Shown here: piece after piece, positions 8,588 to 18,380 of the stretch
Position numbering within the stretch: position 1 is the first letter of the stretch
How the letters are laid out: every line of letters begins with the position of its first letter
DNA from: Thermoflavimicrobium daqui
GTDB taxonomy: Bacteria; Bacillota; Bacilli; Thermoactinomycetales; Thermoactinomycetaceae
Direction: 5' to 3'
NCBI RefSeq assembly: GCF_003313465.1
Contig: NZ_KZ845663.1
Location: 666,947 to 730,946 of the forward strand
Length of the DNA stretch: 64,000 nucleotides
The notes under the pieces: generated by a model
Seen by the model: the letters and a program-made list of their open reading frames with translations, nothing else
What the model was told of the DNA's origin: nothing
The model's database searches: none
Translations under genes and position numbers: made by a program

Positions 8588-8614
8588 CAAATTGCGATTC
8601 TTTTTTACTAACAC

Positions 8615-8643
8615 TTGCATTGTAGTTGCTGATGTGGTACTCT
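8615..8643 (+). promoter_or_regulatory. Candidate promoter of the cold-shock gene
   Basis: TTGCAT (8615-8620) and TACTCT (8638-8643) are separated by 17 bases, placing transcription start near 8650 and giving a leader of about 250 nucleotides. Confidence 0.45.
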
Positions 8644-8649
8644 CGTAAT

Positions 8650-8899
8650 AAGCAAAAAAGTGGTATGAAAGATCAAGCATCATCTTGGGCCTCGTGTTTT
8701 ACCTCATTCAGAAAGGCCCTCGCTTTTGCGAGGTATGCAATACGAACGGTTCAAGTGTCTTGAGTTTTTCCCGCTTTTTACCTCATCTATCAGGAAGATC
8801 TACAGGCTCGTAGATCATGATCGGTAGATGTGCCAGTAAACTGGCTTATATCATCTCCACTTCGGAGAAGGTTTTATTTTTTTTAAAGGAGGCCCAAGC
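8650..8899 (+). promoter_or_regulatory. Long structured 5' leader of the cold-shock mRNA
   Basis: No open frame fits in this segment. Several local hairpins are visible: GATCTAC with GTAGATC near 8794-8817, GCCAGT with ACTGGC near 8831-8845, and CTCC with GGAG around a TTCG-containing loop near 8853-8867. Long, temperature-responsive leaders are typical of cold-shock mRNAs in E. coli and B. subtilis. Thermosensing here is an inference from length and structure. Confidence 0.5.
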
Positions 8900-9109
8900 A
8901 TGAAGGGTAAAGTAAAATGGTTTAATGCAGAAAAAGGTTATGGTTTCATTGAGCGTGAAGATGGTGGCGATGTATTCGTACACTATAGCGCTATTCAATC
9001 CGAAGGTTTTAAAACCTTAGAAGAGGGAGAGCCAGTTGAATTCGACATCGTTGAAGGAGACCGTGGTCCTCAATCTGCTAATGTAATTCGTTTGAACCAC
9101 GCTCGCTAA
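8900..9109 (+). CDS. Cold-shock protein (CspA/CspB family)
   Basis: This single-domain nucleic-acid chaperone has 69 residues, close to the usual 66-70. It binds single-stranded RNA and DNA and melts structure at low temperature. RNP1 is KGYGFI (residues 12-17) and RNP2 is VFVHY (25-29), with the conserved KWFN at 6-9. A near-consensus AAAGGAGG lies upstream of the ATG. It has its own promoter, a long leader and a strong terminator, so it is monocistronic. Confidence 0.97.
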   Translation: MKGKVKWFNAEKGYGFIEREDGGDVFVHYSAIQSEGFKTLEEGEPVEFDIVEGDRGPQSANVIRLNHAR

Positions 9110-9129
9110 AAACTTAGGACACGTATATA

Positions 9130-9157
9130 AGCACTTTCCTAATGGAAAGTGCTTTTT
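9130..9157 (+). terminator. Terminator of the cold-shock gene
   Basis: The stem AGCACTTTCC / GGAAAGTGCT has a TAAT loop and runs into TTTTT. It also rules out the upstream ATG at 9142 as the start of the following GNAT gene. Confidence 0.92.
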
Positions 9158-9192
9158 ACTTTCTCTATTCCCTATTTAAAGGAGCTAATCCT

Positions 9193-10053
9193 ATGTCCTC
9201 TTCAATCATCTCTATCCAAACTTGGACTACAGAGCAATTAAATGAATTACAAAAGTTACATCATCTCTGTAATTTTTATGATCAAATAAATACTCCCATT
9301 AATTATTATATGTTAAAAAATCGGCGTCAATCCGATAAGTACGACTTTTTATATTATATTGATCATAAACTGGTTGGTTATTTGGGTTTATTTATTTATA
9401 TGGGTGACGAAGCAGAGATTAGTACGATTGTCCATCCTGAATTCCGACAGCAAAAAATATTTACTCAATTATTTACTTTAGCTAAGCAAAAATTACAGTC
9501 TAAACAGATCCAGCGTGCCATATTTCTTACTGACACAAGATCCAAATCGGGTAAGCAAGTTCTTCAACACTTACATACATCTTATCGTGAATCATTTTAT
9601 CACATGCAACATCAATCCCAGTCTTTTCCAAGTATCACGATCCCTACCTCATTTTCCCAGGCTGAACCCTCCGATTTAGATGAATGGGTTCAATTAGAAG
9701 CAAAAAGTTTTCAAGAATCAGAAGAAGTTCTTCGCTATCATATCCTGATGTTTTGGAATCATTCCCACCATTATCACTTTAAGTATTCATATTCCAATAA
9801 ACTAGTAGGAAAAATAAGTGTAAGTGGGGATGAAACCCAAGCACATATCTATGGATTGTGTGTAGATCCGGAATTTCAAAGAAAAGGGATTGGTAAATCC
9901 CTCATTTTGTCAACTCTCAAACAGCTTCAAGATCAATATACAAAGTTTACTCTAGATGTTGAAATCTCGAATAAAAGAGCCATCAAACTCTACGAAAAGT
10001 GTGGATTCCAAATTATTGCCAAACACGATAACTATGAACTTTCTATCTCATAA
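9193..10053 (+). CDS. GNAT family N-acetyltransferase (two GNAT-like halves)
   Basis: The product has 286 residues. The C-terminal half carries the acetyl-CoA-binding pattern GLCVDPEFQRKGIGKSLI (about residues 223-240) and a later NKRAIKLYEKCGF motif. The N-terminal half has a degenerate GNAT-like segment (EISTIVHPEFRQQKIFTQLF), so it is a tandem GNAT protein. The start is the ATG behind AAAGGAGCTAATCCT; the alternative ATG 51 bases upstream lies in a terminator stem. The substrate is unknown. Confidence 0.85.
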   Translation: MSSSIISIQTWTTEQLNELQKLHHLCNFYDQINTPINYYMLKNRRQSDKYDFLYYIDHKLVGYLGLFIYMGDEAEISTIVHPEFRQQKIFTQLFTLAKQKLQSKQIQRAIFLTDTRSKSGKQVLQHLHTSYRESFYHMQHQSQSFPSITIPTSFSQAEPSDLDEWVQLEAKSFQESEEVLRYHILMFWNHSHHYHFKYSYSNKLVGKISVSGDETQAHIYGLCVDPEFQRKGIGKSLILSTLKQLQDQYTKFTLDVEISNKRAIKLYEKCGFQIIAKHDNYELSIS

Positions 10054-10130
10054 CTTATAACATCAGATTCATTTCTTTCTTTTATACGAAAACAAACTAA
10101 AAATCCATTTTGTATCATCATCACTCAAAG

Positions 10131-10165
10131 AAGATCCCTCACCACCTCATATGGTTTGGGATCTT
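10131..10165. terminator. Hairpin between the convergent GNAT and MMPL genes
   Basis: AAGATCCC (10131-10138) pairs with GGGATCTT (10158-10165). No long T-run follows, so it is a weak bidirectional terminator candidate. Confidence 0.45.
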
Positions 10166-10210
10166 AGTTGTTTGGCTAATTAAGTTTCTTTTGAGTCATT
10201 CTTTATACTA

Positions 10211-12463
10211 TTACTTCGAATGATATACTCTTGCCGTTTCTCCTTGAATGGATGATTTTCTTACAAAAGGAAGCCACCAGTTGGCTTTTCCAAGCATTCG
10301 CATTGTGACAGGCACTAAGATAGAACGAATTAATGTTGCATCTAAAAAAATCGAAACGGCTAGCCCAAATCCCAACTCTGCGATTACAGATATCTCTGAA
10401 AACGCAAAGGCAACAAAAACTGCGATCATAATGAGTGCTGCTCCATTAACTAAAGCTGCGGTCTCAGCTATTCCTCTGGCAACACTCTCCTCATTAGATC
10501 GTCCTTCTTCATATAATTCTCGGATACGGCTAATGATCAGTACTTCATAATCCATGCTAAGCCCAAACAGAACCGCAAATAATACAACGGGTGTCACCGA
10601 GTTGATCGTTTCCATATTACTTCCGATAAAGAAGTAAACCAAAGCCCCCAAACTGGAAAGCATGACTAAAGAGTTTAAAAGTAACGCCTTGATTGGAATC
10701 AGAATAGAGCGGAAAGTTACGACTAAAATCAAGAAACTGATCACCATAACCGATATAATGACGTAGGGGATACTTGCAAAAATCCGCTGATCAAAATCGG
10801 CTCCAATTGCAGTAATTCCTCCAACATAAACATTCATCGTATTGAATGAGTTTTGGTCAATGATCTTGCGAATCTCTTTGATCAGTTTATGAGATTTTAC
10901 ATCATCTGGATCTGTTTTCGGAGCGATCGTAATAATACTGGTCTGCTTTCCTTGATAAACATTGACCAATTTGTTGATATTATTTTTCACTGGGTCAGGA
11001 ATATAATCCCAATTTTGATATGCATTTTGATAATCACTAAGTTTCCAATCTTTATTCCAGTTAGTTAAACTAACAACAGAGTCAATCTGAGATAACTTTT
11101 CAACTTGTTTAGTTAAACGATCAACTTCAACTAGATTTTCTTCGGTAAAGAAGTCACCTTTTTTAGCCTTGAGTACAACTTCAATCGGAAAGATATCCCC
11201 TTGTCCGAATTCTTTGGTCAATCGTTCGAAACCAATTCTTGTCGAATCAGATGATGGTAGTAGTGAAGCAGAAGCTATAGGAACTTGCATCTGAATATTC
11301 ATCACGGGTAGAGACAACAAAATTAGTAGTAAAGTAGTAGGAATAAAAAATAAAAAAGGTCTCTTCATCAATGAATAGGAAAATGTCAACCAAGGGGATT
11401 TTTCTTTTTTCTTGCGATACATCGGTAATAATCCCCAGTTAATTCGTAGGCCAAGTATTGTTAAAATGGCTGGTAGTAAGGTCATCGAGATCAGTACAGA
11501 TAAGAATACAACTATAATTCCACCTATAGCAATTGAAGAGAGTACCATAATATTAGGAATAAACAAGGATGATAAACTGATTGCAACGGTCATCCCTGAG
11601 AAAAAGACAGCTCTTCCTGCTGTTAGCATAGATATCTGCACTGCCTCTATTACTGTACGATTTTGTTCCAATTCCTGTCTAAAGCGGCTAATAATAAACA
11701 AACAATAATCAATGACCACTCCAAGACCAATCATCGAAATACTATTCGTAAGCAAAACATTAAGGGTTACTTGGTCTGCTATAAAATAACACAATGCCAT
11801 CGTAATTCCCAAAGCAAATAAGCTCATGATTAAAGGAACTAAGGCAGACACGACAGAACGAAGCACCACTAGTAGTATAATAAGCAGAGCTGGGATCGCG
11901 ATCAATTCTGCTTGGGTGACTTCCTCTTTTGTGGCAATCGTTAATCCATATGCTAAAGCAGGTCCACCCGTTAACCACCATTTAAAGTCTTTCATCTTTA
12001 TTTCAGCTTTCAGACTTTGTAGCTCTTTATCCATCTTAGGTACTAAGTCATTGGCTTCACTTTCGTTTGCATCTAATCCAATACTAATAAATGTTTTTTT
12101 CTTATCTTTTGAAATGAATGTTTGCTGATTCTGGCTATAGTAATTTTCAACTTTACGTACCATTTTATGCTTAGCAATCTCTTCTGTAATTCGTTCTACT
12201 GCTTGCTGATATTCTTTATCACTTACTTGATAACGATCACTTTGCACGAGTACGATCAATGAATTGGGGTAACGATCAGCAAAGTTTTCTTCCAGAATTC
12301 TTTGTGCTTCTGCAGATTCGCTTTCTGGATCTTTATTGCCACTTGCAGTTAAAAGAGAGGACAGATGTAAAGCAAAATAAGCAGAAACAGCAAGAAGTAG
12401 AGCCCAACTTACAATGATTTTCCAAGGATGACGTGTTGTTAATCTAGCTAACCAACCAAACAT
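10211..12463 (-). CDS. MMPL/RND-family transporter
   Basis: This 750-residue membrane exporter has two repeats, each with one membrane helix, a large outer loop and a five-helix bundle (helix 1 at about 15-33, bundle at 180-345, helix 7 near 370, bundle at 545-715). GLGVVIDYCLFIISR and FGLSMDYEVLIISR hold the Asp-Tyr pairs that serve proton relay in MMPL/YdfJ proteins. Such pumps move lipids, lipopeptides or drugs by proton motive force. Good Shine-Dalgarno GGAAGGA is present. No regulator gene adjoins it, although a partly symmetric site lies upstream at 12517-12533. Confidence 0.9.
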   Translation of the reverse strand: MFGWLARLTTRHPWKIIVSWALLLAVSAYFALHLSSLLTASGNKDPESESAEAQRILEENFADRYPNSLIVLVQSDRYQVSDKEYQQAVERITEEIAKHKMVRKVENYYSQNQQTFISKDKKKTFISIGLDANESEANDLVPKMDKELQSLKAEIKMKDFKWWLTGGPALAYGLTIATKEEVTQAELIAIPALLIILLVVLRSVVSALVPLIMSLFALGITMALCYFIADQVTLNVLLTNSISMIGLGVVIDYCLFIISRFRQELEQNRTVIEAVQISMLTAGRAVFFSGMTVAISLSSLFIPNIMVLSSIAIGGIIVVFLSVLISMTLLPAILTILGLRINWGLLPMYRKKKEKSPWLTFSYSLMKRPFLFFIPTTLLLILLSLPVMNIQMQVPIASASLLPSSDSTRIGFERLTKEFGQGDIFPIEVVLKAKKGDFFTEENLVEVDRLTKQVEKLSQIDSVVSLTNWNKDWKLSDYQNAYQNWDYIPDPVKNNINKLVNVYQGKQTSIITIAPKTDPDDVKSHKLIKEIRKIIDQNSFNTMNVYVGGITAIGADFDQRIFASIPYVIISVMVISFLILVVTFRSILIPIKALLLNSLVMLSSLGALVYFFIGSNMETINSVTPVVLFAVLFGLSMDYEVLIISRIRELYEEGRSNEESVARGIAETAALVNGAALIMIAVFVAFAFSEISVIAELGFGLAVSIFLDATLIRSILVPVTMRMLGKANWWLPFVRKSSIQGETARVYHSK

Positions 12464-12736
12464 ATTCTTATCCTTCCCACTTTCTATTCAGTATCTTTTT
12501 CAAAAGGTGAAAACGGTTTGACTGGTAAGTAAACCTTAAGGTAATCCTAACATTTCAAGTAAAATGGATACATATGAAATAACAAGTTAATCCACCTTTT
12601 TTATATAACTTTTTAAATCGACTATAGATCATATAGCATTATTACCTTTAATTCATTAGATGCTAAGCGAATCGTTTTTGAGCGTAAGTAGCGGCTAATT
12701 AAAAAACAACTTTGTTATAGAAAGGTGAAAAGACCT

Positions 12737-13678
12737 ATGAAAAAAAAACAAAGGCCTAGCAAATGGATGACCTTTTATATTTCACCAGAGTGGGATGGAG
12801 CAACTGTAGAAACGATATTAAAACAGCCTTTACTCATTTCTGGACGCATGATTAATCGTTTAACACGAATCAAAGGGATTAAGCTTAATGGGCGTATTCC
12901 ATGGCTCAAAAAGCCCGTCAAGGTAGGAGATCACCTTCAAGTAGCAATTAGGCCTTACGAAAAATCAGATCTCAAGCCTCAACCTGTTTCCTTTGAAATT
13001 GTATTTGAAGATGAGGACATCATGATCATTGATAAACCAGCAGGCATTCAAGTACATCCTGTACGCCCTAGTGATCAGTATACCTTGGTGCATGGAATTA
13101 CCTATATCTTGCAAGAGCGGGGGCTTGACGGAGTGGTTCGTCCGGTTCACCGGCTTGATCGCGATACTTCTGGTTTAATATTAATCGCAAAAAACGCGTA
13201 TATGCACCAGTTGTTAGATCGACAACTGCGTGAAAAGCAGATTACCCGTCGTTATCTCGCTATGCTCAATCGCCCTTTATCTGATACAGATGGCACCATC
13301 CATCAACCGATTGGTAAAGATCCCAAACATCCGTATCGCCGTATCGTTACCCCACATGGGAACCTTGCTATCACTCATTATCATATTCTTGATCAAAATA
13401 GTAAGGGAGCTCTACTCTCTATCGAACTGGAAACAGGACGTACCCATCAAATTCGAGCTCATTTTGCCCATTTAGGATGTCCTTTAATTGGTGATCGGTT
13501 ATACGGCGGAGACTGCTCTATCCTTACTCGTCAAGCTCTCCACTCAGCCAAAATTTCGTTTACCCACCCTTTATCTAATGAATTATGTACGTATATTTCT
13601 CCTTTACCTCATGATCTTGATCAAGTCTGTCAAACTCTTCAGCTAAAAATTCCCTCAAAAATCAACGAGAAAAATTAA
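12737..13678 (+). CDS. RluA-family RNA pseudouridine synthase
   Basis: The product has 313 residues. The N-terminal 65 residues resemble an S4-like RNA-binding domain (MINRLTRIKGIKLNGRIPW). The catalytic domain has the RluA signature HRLDRDTSGL with the nucleophilic Asp, then the late motifs LETGRTHQIRAH and PLIGDRLYGG. It isomerises uridine in rRNA or tRNA; the target site is not predictable from sequence. The start is the ATG nine bases after AAAGGTG; the upstream GTG overlaps the Shine-Dalgarno. It is monocistronic. Confidence 0.92.
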   Translation: MKKKQRPSKWMTFYISPEWDGATVETILKQPLLISGRMINRLTRIKGIKLNGRIPWLKKPVKVGDHLQVAIRPYEKSDLKPQPVSFEIVFEDEDIMIIDKPAGIQVHPVRPSDQYTLVHGITYILQERGLDGVVRPVHRLDRDTSGLILIAKNAYMHQLLDRQLREKQITRRYLAMLNRPLSDTDGTIHQPIGKDPKHPYRRIVTPHGNLAITHYHILDQNSKGALLSIELETGRTHQIRAHFAHLGCPLIGDRLYGGDCSILTRQALHSAKISFTHPLSNELCTYISPLPHDLDQVCQTLQLKIPSKINEKN

Positions 13679-13681
13679 AAA

Positions 13682-13729
13682 AGGAATGGGTATTTCTAGA
13701 GCGATTTACTGCTAGATAAACCCATTCCT
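13682..13729 (+). terminator. Terminator after the pseudouridine synthase
   Basis: AGGAATGGGT (13682-13691) pairs with ACCCATTCCT (13720-13729), with an inner TCTAG/CTAGA extension. Confidence 0.75.
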
Positions 13730-13870
13730 ATCTTCATTTGCTACTAAGCCTCCGGATTATATTATCGAAGTTTATGGACAAATCTTTCTTGTGCGGCGGT
13801 TTAAAAGTAATCAAAAGCCATTCATTCATCGAAAAAGGAACACTAATCTTAAAGACAGCTATCAATTAGG

Positions 13871-14173
13871 TCATAACATTTTTTGTAGAGCTTGGGAACC
13901 GATCATACCTTTATATATTCCTAAAGCCTCTGCTTCATGGGTAACCGATTCTAGTGGAGCATTTAATAACTCTTCCAAGGTACGAACTCCCACTGCTCTT
14001 CCCGCTATAATCTGCCGATTGGCAAGCTTTTCATTGAGCAAGCCAACATCTAAAGCACCACACATAATATATCCTTTTTCAGTAGCAATCGCTAATAAGT
14101 TCGTTTTCGGAAGCTTCACTTCGATTCCTATTACTGATTGTCCATCCATATTTATAGGCTTAACTTGTATCAC
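13871..14173 (-). CDS. yunC: DUF1805 protein YunC
   Basis: This 100-residue protein matches the small DUF1805/YunC family along its length (EVKLPKTNLLAIATEKGYIMCGALDVG... pattern, GRAVGVRTLEELL). The function is unknown. It begins with GTG six bases after GAGGG. Its presence near yunD, yunE and yunF homologues recalls the B. subtilis yun cluster, here broken by a DUF6154-like gene and queT. Confidence 0.85.
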   Translation of the reverse strand: MIQVKPINMDGQSVIGIEVKLPKTNLLAIATEKGYIMCGALDVGLLNEKLANRQIIAGRAVGVRTLEELLNAPLESVTHEAEALGIYKGMIGSQALQKML

Positions 14174-14231
14174 TTATATCCCTCCCTCATGCATCATTTA
14201 TTTCTAAACTATGCATGTAGAGGAAGATAAA

Positions 14232-14477
14232 TTAATGCAAAATCGATGTTTTACGAGGTGGGAGTTTTCCATCCTGAATCATTTTTAACTTTAACATCTC
14301 AACTAAATAAATACCCATCATCTGCATTACTTCATCGTCATTCATATTTCCGATCAAGCTCATAATATCTTCTCTTGAATGATCTTCTAATATACTTAAT
14401 ACTATAATTACAGCATCTTCTTCATCATCTGTCAGTTGGTCACGATATAAAGAATAAACTTGATCTACAAAACTCAT
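14232..14477 (-). CDS. Small acidic protein, DUF6154-like
   Basis: This 81-residue acidic, helical protein (VYSLYRDQLTDDEEDAVIIV) lies 58 bp upstream of yunC on the same strand, with TAGGAGGAACATC before the ATG. It resembles short Bacillus proteins grouped as DUF6154, but the assignment is tentative and no function is known. Confidence 0.65.
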   Translation of the reverse strand: MSFVDQVYSLYRDQLTDDEEDAVIIVLSILEDHSREDIMSLIGNMNDDEVMQMMGIYLVEMLKLKMIQDGKLPPRKTSILH

Positions 14478-14640
14478 GATGTTCCTCCTAGTCTAAGTCT
14501 ATCTAACTTCACTACCAGACCCCACTTTTTCCAGAAAATTTCTACGTTCATTTGAAGTATGTACTTTCAGAGACCCTCGCTTTAATATGAATCAGATGGA
14601 AGCCTACAACTCATACTTAATTTAAAAGGGAGGATTTCAT

Positions 14641-15111
14641 ATGTCAGTGAGAAAAATGACTACCATTGCACTTATTGCTGCTACATACGTTGTTTTAACC
14701 TATACTTTTGCTCCACTATCCTATAATTATATCCAATTTCGTGTCTCAGAAGTTCTAACTGTACTACCATTTATTACCCCTTTAGCAGTACCAGGGCTTT
14801 TTATTGGTGTTATTCTTTCAAATCTCAACAGTCCATTCGGGATATATGACATTCTATTTGGCAGTTTATCGACTTTAATCGCAGCCTGGTTAACTACTAA
14901 AATGCCAAATAAATGGTTAGCACCGCTACCTCCTGTCATTGTCAATGCCGTGATTATTGGGACTTTACTAGGCACAATTGGGAATATTGGTGTATCCATA
15001 CCGTGGGCTATGCTTTATGTTGGAATCGGGGAGTTAGGTGTATGTTATATACTTGGAATTCCTTTCTTGTATATCATGGAACGAATCCGACATCTTATTC
15101 CTAAACAATAG
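14641..15111 (+). CDS. queT: QueT-family queuosine-precursor transporter
   Basis: This 156-residue membrane protein has five hydrophobic segments and the QueT pattern IQFRVSEVLTVLP near residues 30-43 and the NLNSPFGIYDILFG loop near 60-73. QueT proteins are substrate-binding S components of ECF transporters thought to import preQ1 for queuosine synthesis. GGGAGG precedes the ATG. The 160-bp upstream segment shows no recognisable preQ1 riboswitch. It converges with yunD, stop codon to stop codon with no gap. Confidence 0.88.
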   Translation: MSVRKMTTIALIAATYVVLTYTFAPLSYNYIQFRVSEVLTVLPFITPLAVPGLFIGVILSNLNSPFGIYDILFGSLSTLIAAWLTTKMPNKWLAPLPPVIVNAVIIGTLLGTIGNIGVSIPWAMLYVGIGELGVCYILGIPFLYIMERIRHLIPKQ

Positions 15112-16548
15112 CTATCGAATAATCCATCGATTGTCAAAACACTCCTGTAGTGCTAGGGGGTGTTGTAATTGGGCAATGATAAGATCTCGTAAAAACTCGG
15201 GAAGATAATATTTTATCAAATTCCCTTTCTTTAATTCTAGGTAACCAGCACCAAAAACAAACATATCGATTGTGGCTATTTCGATGACATCTTCATCTTT
15301 TAACAGGCGATCTTTAAGCTCAATCGTACGAATCTGTTCATAAGGCTGTTGTGTGAGGTCTACAGTCACTTTCATTCCAGATATACACATCGAACCTAAT
15401 ACTTCTCCACGGAATCCATATCCATGAATAGGCATCTCTTGAAAATGGTTCATCAGCGATTCTTCAAGGGTTATCCGAATTTCTTTCCCCGTTATTTGCA
15501 GTAAGACAGGATTAATCAAATGTGGGCAAATCGCATGAACTTGACCTTTGGTAACTGTACCTTTAGGAAGATGATTTAATAATTGCCCACTATTTACCAA
15601 AGCAATCTCTGCTCCCACCCAATTTCTTAGACTATCTGCCAAAAGATTGCCAAGAGGTGATTCCTTCTTCCAATCCATATGGATAGAGTGACTTAACTCT
15701 GCGACTGGCTTAGACAAGGTTTCTTCTGCTTGTTTCCTATATTTTTGTAGTAGTTGTACGATTTCACTCGCTTGATTTTCTTCTGATATCGAAACCGGAT
15801 AACCTGTGATTTGCTGAACAACTTTCTGATCTTCATCCCATTCAATCAGAACTTTGCCTATATATTCACCATATTTGCCAGCGGCTACAATCCAAGTCGA
15901 GCCAATTTGCTCAGCTTGCTCCAATAAATGATGAGTGTGACTCCCAATAATCAAGTCAATTCCTGAAATCATTTGGGCAATTTCACGGTCTCGATTAATC
16001 CCTAAATGAGATAAAAGAACCACAATATCTACGGATGGTTTTATCTCTTGTACAACCTGTTTAAGCCGAATCATGGGATCTTGCACATCCCATCCTAACA
16101 ACTCATAAACCTTTTCATAATACACAGTCGCTGCAATAAAACCCACTCTTATTCCATCGAGAGAAAATATTTTCCATGGCTTAAGCCAAGAAGGCTGTTT
16201 ACCTTCCTCCTGCTCAAAAATATTGCTACTAATTATACAATAAGAATGATCTTTGTACGCCAGCCGCAGCTCTTCTTTGGAAAAAGTAAGGAGCTCATTA
16301 TTTCCCAAGGTGACTATATCATAACCTGTCTCTTCTAAAATAGCTCCATTTACTTTTCCATCCGTTCCTTCTGTCTCCATACAAGATCGATCCATGTGGT
16401 CACCAATATCTACTAGCAAGCTTTGTTCACCTTGTCTTGCCCACTCTTTCCGTAAACGATGCACAATGGAATAGATTTTTGGTGTTTGATCCAAATGACT
16501 ATGTAAGTCATTGGTATAAAGAATATGAAATGGTTTGATTTGACCCAT
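15112..16548 (-). CDS. yunD: Metallophosphatase / 5'-nucleotidase-like protein YunD
   Basis: The two-domain protein has 478 residues. Metal-binding motifs are TNDLHSH near residue 15, DIGDHMD near 49, GNNE near 78, LSHLG near 182 and GSHTHH near 205, followed by the C-terminal 5'-nucleotidase substrate domain (SPLGNLLADSLRNW). It lacks a signal peptide, as YunD does, so it acts in the cytoplasm, in contrast to secreted UshA. The second of two tandem ATGs is preferred because it is seven bases from AGGAGG. Confidence 0.9.
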   Translation of the reverse strand: MGQIKPFHILYTNDLHSHLDQTPKIYSIVHRLRKEWARQGEQSLLVDIGDHMDRSCMETEGTDGKVNGAILEETGYDIVTLGNNELLTFSKEELRLAYKDHSYCIISSNIFEQEEGKQPSWLKPWKIFSLDGIRVGFIAATVYYEKVYELLGWDVQDPMIRLKQVVQEIKPSVDIVVLLSHLGINRDREIAQMISGIDLIIGSHTHHLLEQAEQIGSTWIVAAGKYGEYIGKVLIEWDEDQKVVQQITGYPVSISEENQASEIVQLLQKYRKQAEETLSKPVAELSHSIHMDWKKESPLGNLLADSLRNWVGAEIALVNSGQLLNHLPKGTVTKGQVHAICPHLINPVLLQITGKEIRITLEESLMNHFQEMPIHGYGFRGEVLGSMCISGMKVTVDLTQQPYEQIRTIELKDRLLKDEDVIEIATIDMFVFGAGYLELKKGNLIKYYLPEFLRDLIIAQLQHPLALQECFDNRWIIR

Positions 16549-16672
16549 CATGCCCCTCCTGACTTCGATTAGCTATTTCTCCTTCATTATTCAAATATCT
16601 TCAAGCTTCAAAGTGAAATCTCAAAGAGGTGGTATGGATAAATAGTACATGTTGTTTTACTTGAGAAGCTTC

Positions 16673-17500
16673 TTAAATAATATGAAATCCATTTAAAATC
16701 ATCCGGATCGCCATTAATATCAATGATACACGGAAAACGATCAACAATCCTTTCCCACTTAGTTTCGAAGAGATCCATGCTCCTGCTTTACCACCTAACC
16801 ATGCACCAGGTGCAAGCAAAAGAGCTGCTAGAAAGTGGACATTTCCTTGGATCAAATGTGTAATACTTCCAACACTCGACGATAGTAAGATAATAAACAT
16901 CGATGTAGCTGTTGCTACATGGGGTGGGTATGCAAAGAGAATAATCATAACTGGAACGAGTAATGAGCCTCCACCAATTCCAAATAAGCTAGAGAGCATT
17001 CCTATGAAAAATGAAATAGTTACGACCATAACCCGATGGTAACCATACTCATATTTTTGTCCAAAACCATCCACAAAAGTCCGAGATACATCCCAATGGA
17101 TTCGTTTTACAGGTAGACGATCTTTAATGGTTAAAATAATAGAAATAACAATCATAAATAGTCCAAATGCAATAAAAAAACTGTCTGCTTTAAAATAGCG
17201 AGTAAAATAAGCCCCTAAAATAGATCCTGGACCCGAACCCAAAAAGTATAACCAACCACTTTGAAAGTCCACTCGTTTTTGTTTTGCAAAAAAGAGGGTA
17301 GATGATAAGGAAGTAAGCACTACCAACAACAATGATGTACCTACAGCGATAGAAGGAGTGATATTGGAGAATTCAGGAAAGATCTGACCAATAAACATCA
17401 GCGAGGGAACGATGATGATTCCGCCACCTAAACCGATCAGACTTCCAAATGTCCCTGCAGCCAATCCTACAATTACAAGTAGAAGCCAAAACAATGACAT
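16673..17500 (-). CDS. yunE: TauE/SafE family sulfite-type exporter (YunE)
   Basis: This 275-residue integral membrane protein has about eight helices and the duplicated GxGGG pattern of TauE/SafE proteins: GSLIGLGGGIIIVPSLM near residues 18-35 and SLFGIGGGSLLVPVM near 173-188. Members export sulfite, sulfonates or related organic acids; the substrate here is not known. The second ATG is preferred, six bases after TAGGAAG. It is 19 bp downstream of yunF, in one operon. Confidence 0.88.
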   Translation of the reverse strand: MSLFWLLLVIVGLAAGTFGSLIGLGGGIIIVPSLMFIGQIFPEFSNITPSIAVGTSLLLVVLTSLSSTLFFAKQKRVDFQSGWLYFLGSGPGSILGAYFTRYFKADSFFIAFGLFMIVISIILTIKDRLPVKRIHWDVSRTFVDGFGQKYEYGYHRVMVVTISFFIGMLSSLFGIGGGSLLVPVMIILFAYPPHVATATSMFIILLSSSVGSITHLIQGNVHFLAALLLAPGAWLGGKAGAWISSKLSGKGLLIVFRVSLILMAIRMILNGFHII

Positions 17501-17525
17501 GATCATCTTCCTATTCTTATAGAGC

Positions 17526-18380
17526 TCATAAAATCTCTAATTGCCTTGGTGACAAATCCAAATAGTCCAAACCTAGCTTACATATCATCTTATTCGCACT
17601 ATCTACGGCATCTCCTTGTGAGTTATTATTAAACAATAGGATGACTTGATTCGCATTTTGCTGTAATTGTTTTATATGCACAATCCATTCATTTAACTCT
17701 TCATCTGAATACCGATATGCATAACGAACATCACGCCAATCTGGACGGCCTGTATTATTCCAACCTTCTACATTACGACCATGAAAGCGAACAATTGATA
17801 AGTCTGTATTGGTTACTTTTGGCACGATAGGAACAGAACCAATCCCTGCTTGTGGTTCATCACAAACGACATGGATTAACTGTTCTTGTTCCAAAAAATG
17901 AAGTGTTTTATCTCGATAGGAAGAATCAAACCAGGTCCGATTACGAAATTCAATCGCTACCGGAAAGTCACGAAATGCTTCGCGAACCTTTCGAATATAT
18001 TTCACATGCGCAGCCGTACAATCATACCAAGGTGGAAATTGAAACAAAACCGCAGCCAATTTACCAGCTTTTTTCATGGGTAATAGAGAGGCTCGCATCT
18101 CTAGAACATTGTCCTTCCACGAGCGAATTGGGGCACCTTGTTTTCTTCCATGCCCTGTTAACTCACGATAAGATTTCACTACAAATTGAAAAGAATCAGG
18201 TGTTGCCTGTACCCACTGCTCCATTCGTTCAGATGAAGCAATCGCATGATAAGTACTATCTAATTCAACGATTGGAAAGTATCCTGTATAAATAGGTAGC
18301 TTATCCTTGGAAGATGTACCTGGTGGATATAAGTCATCATGATCTCCCCAGCCACATACACCCACTAGGATCGAATTCAT
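17526..18380 (-). CDS. yunF: DUF72 family protein YunF
   Basis: This 284-residue TIM-barrel-like protein shows the DUF72 landmarks GVCGWGDHDDLYPPG near the N-terminus, VELDSTYHAIAS, FQFVVKSYRELTGH, FPVAIEFRNRTWF and a late IVRFHGRN. The biochemical function is unknown. The start is the second ATG, six bases after AAAGGCGG. It forms an operon with yunE; the order F-E-D is the reverse reading of the B. subtilis yunD-E-F arrangement. Confidence 0.88.
   Translation of the reverse strand: MNSILVGVCGWGDHDDLYPPGTSSKDKLPIYTGYFPIVELDSTYHAIASSERMEQWVQATPDSFQFVVKSYRELTGHGRKQGAPIRSWKDNVLEMRASLLPMKKAGKLAAVLFQFPPWYDCTAAHVKYIRKVREAFRDFPVAIEFRNRTWFDSSYRDKTLHFLEQEQLIHVVCDEPQAGIGSVPIVPKVTNTDLSIVRFHGRNVEGWNNTGRPDWRDVRYAYRYSDEELNEWIVHIKQLQQNANQVILLFNNNSQGDAVDSANKMICKLGLDYLDLSPRQLEIL

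Noticed and set aside
12517..12533. Partly symmetric site TTTGACTGGTAAGTAAA upstream of the MMPL transporter, like a TetR operator.
   Set aside because: The symmetry is imperfect, there is one copy only, and no TetR gene is adjacent.
13742..13834. 31-codon minus-strand frame downstream of yunC.
   Set aside because: No ribosome-binding site and no similarity noted; likely chance.
14480..14640. Possible preQ1 riboswitch before queT.
   Set aside because: Neither the preQ1-I core with its A-rich tail nor another known preQ1 class pattern is recognisable.
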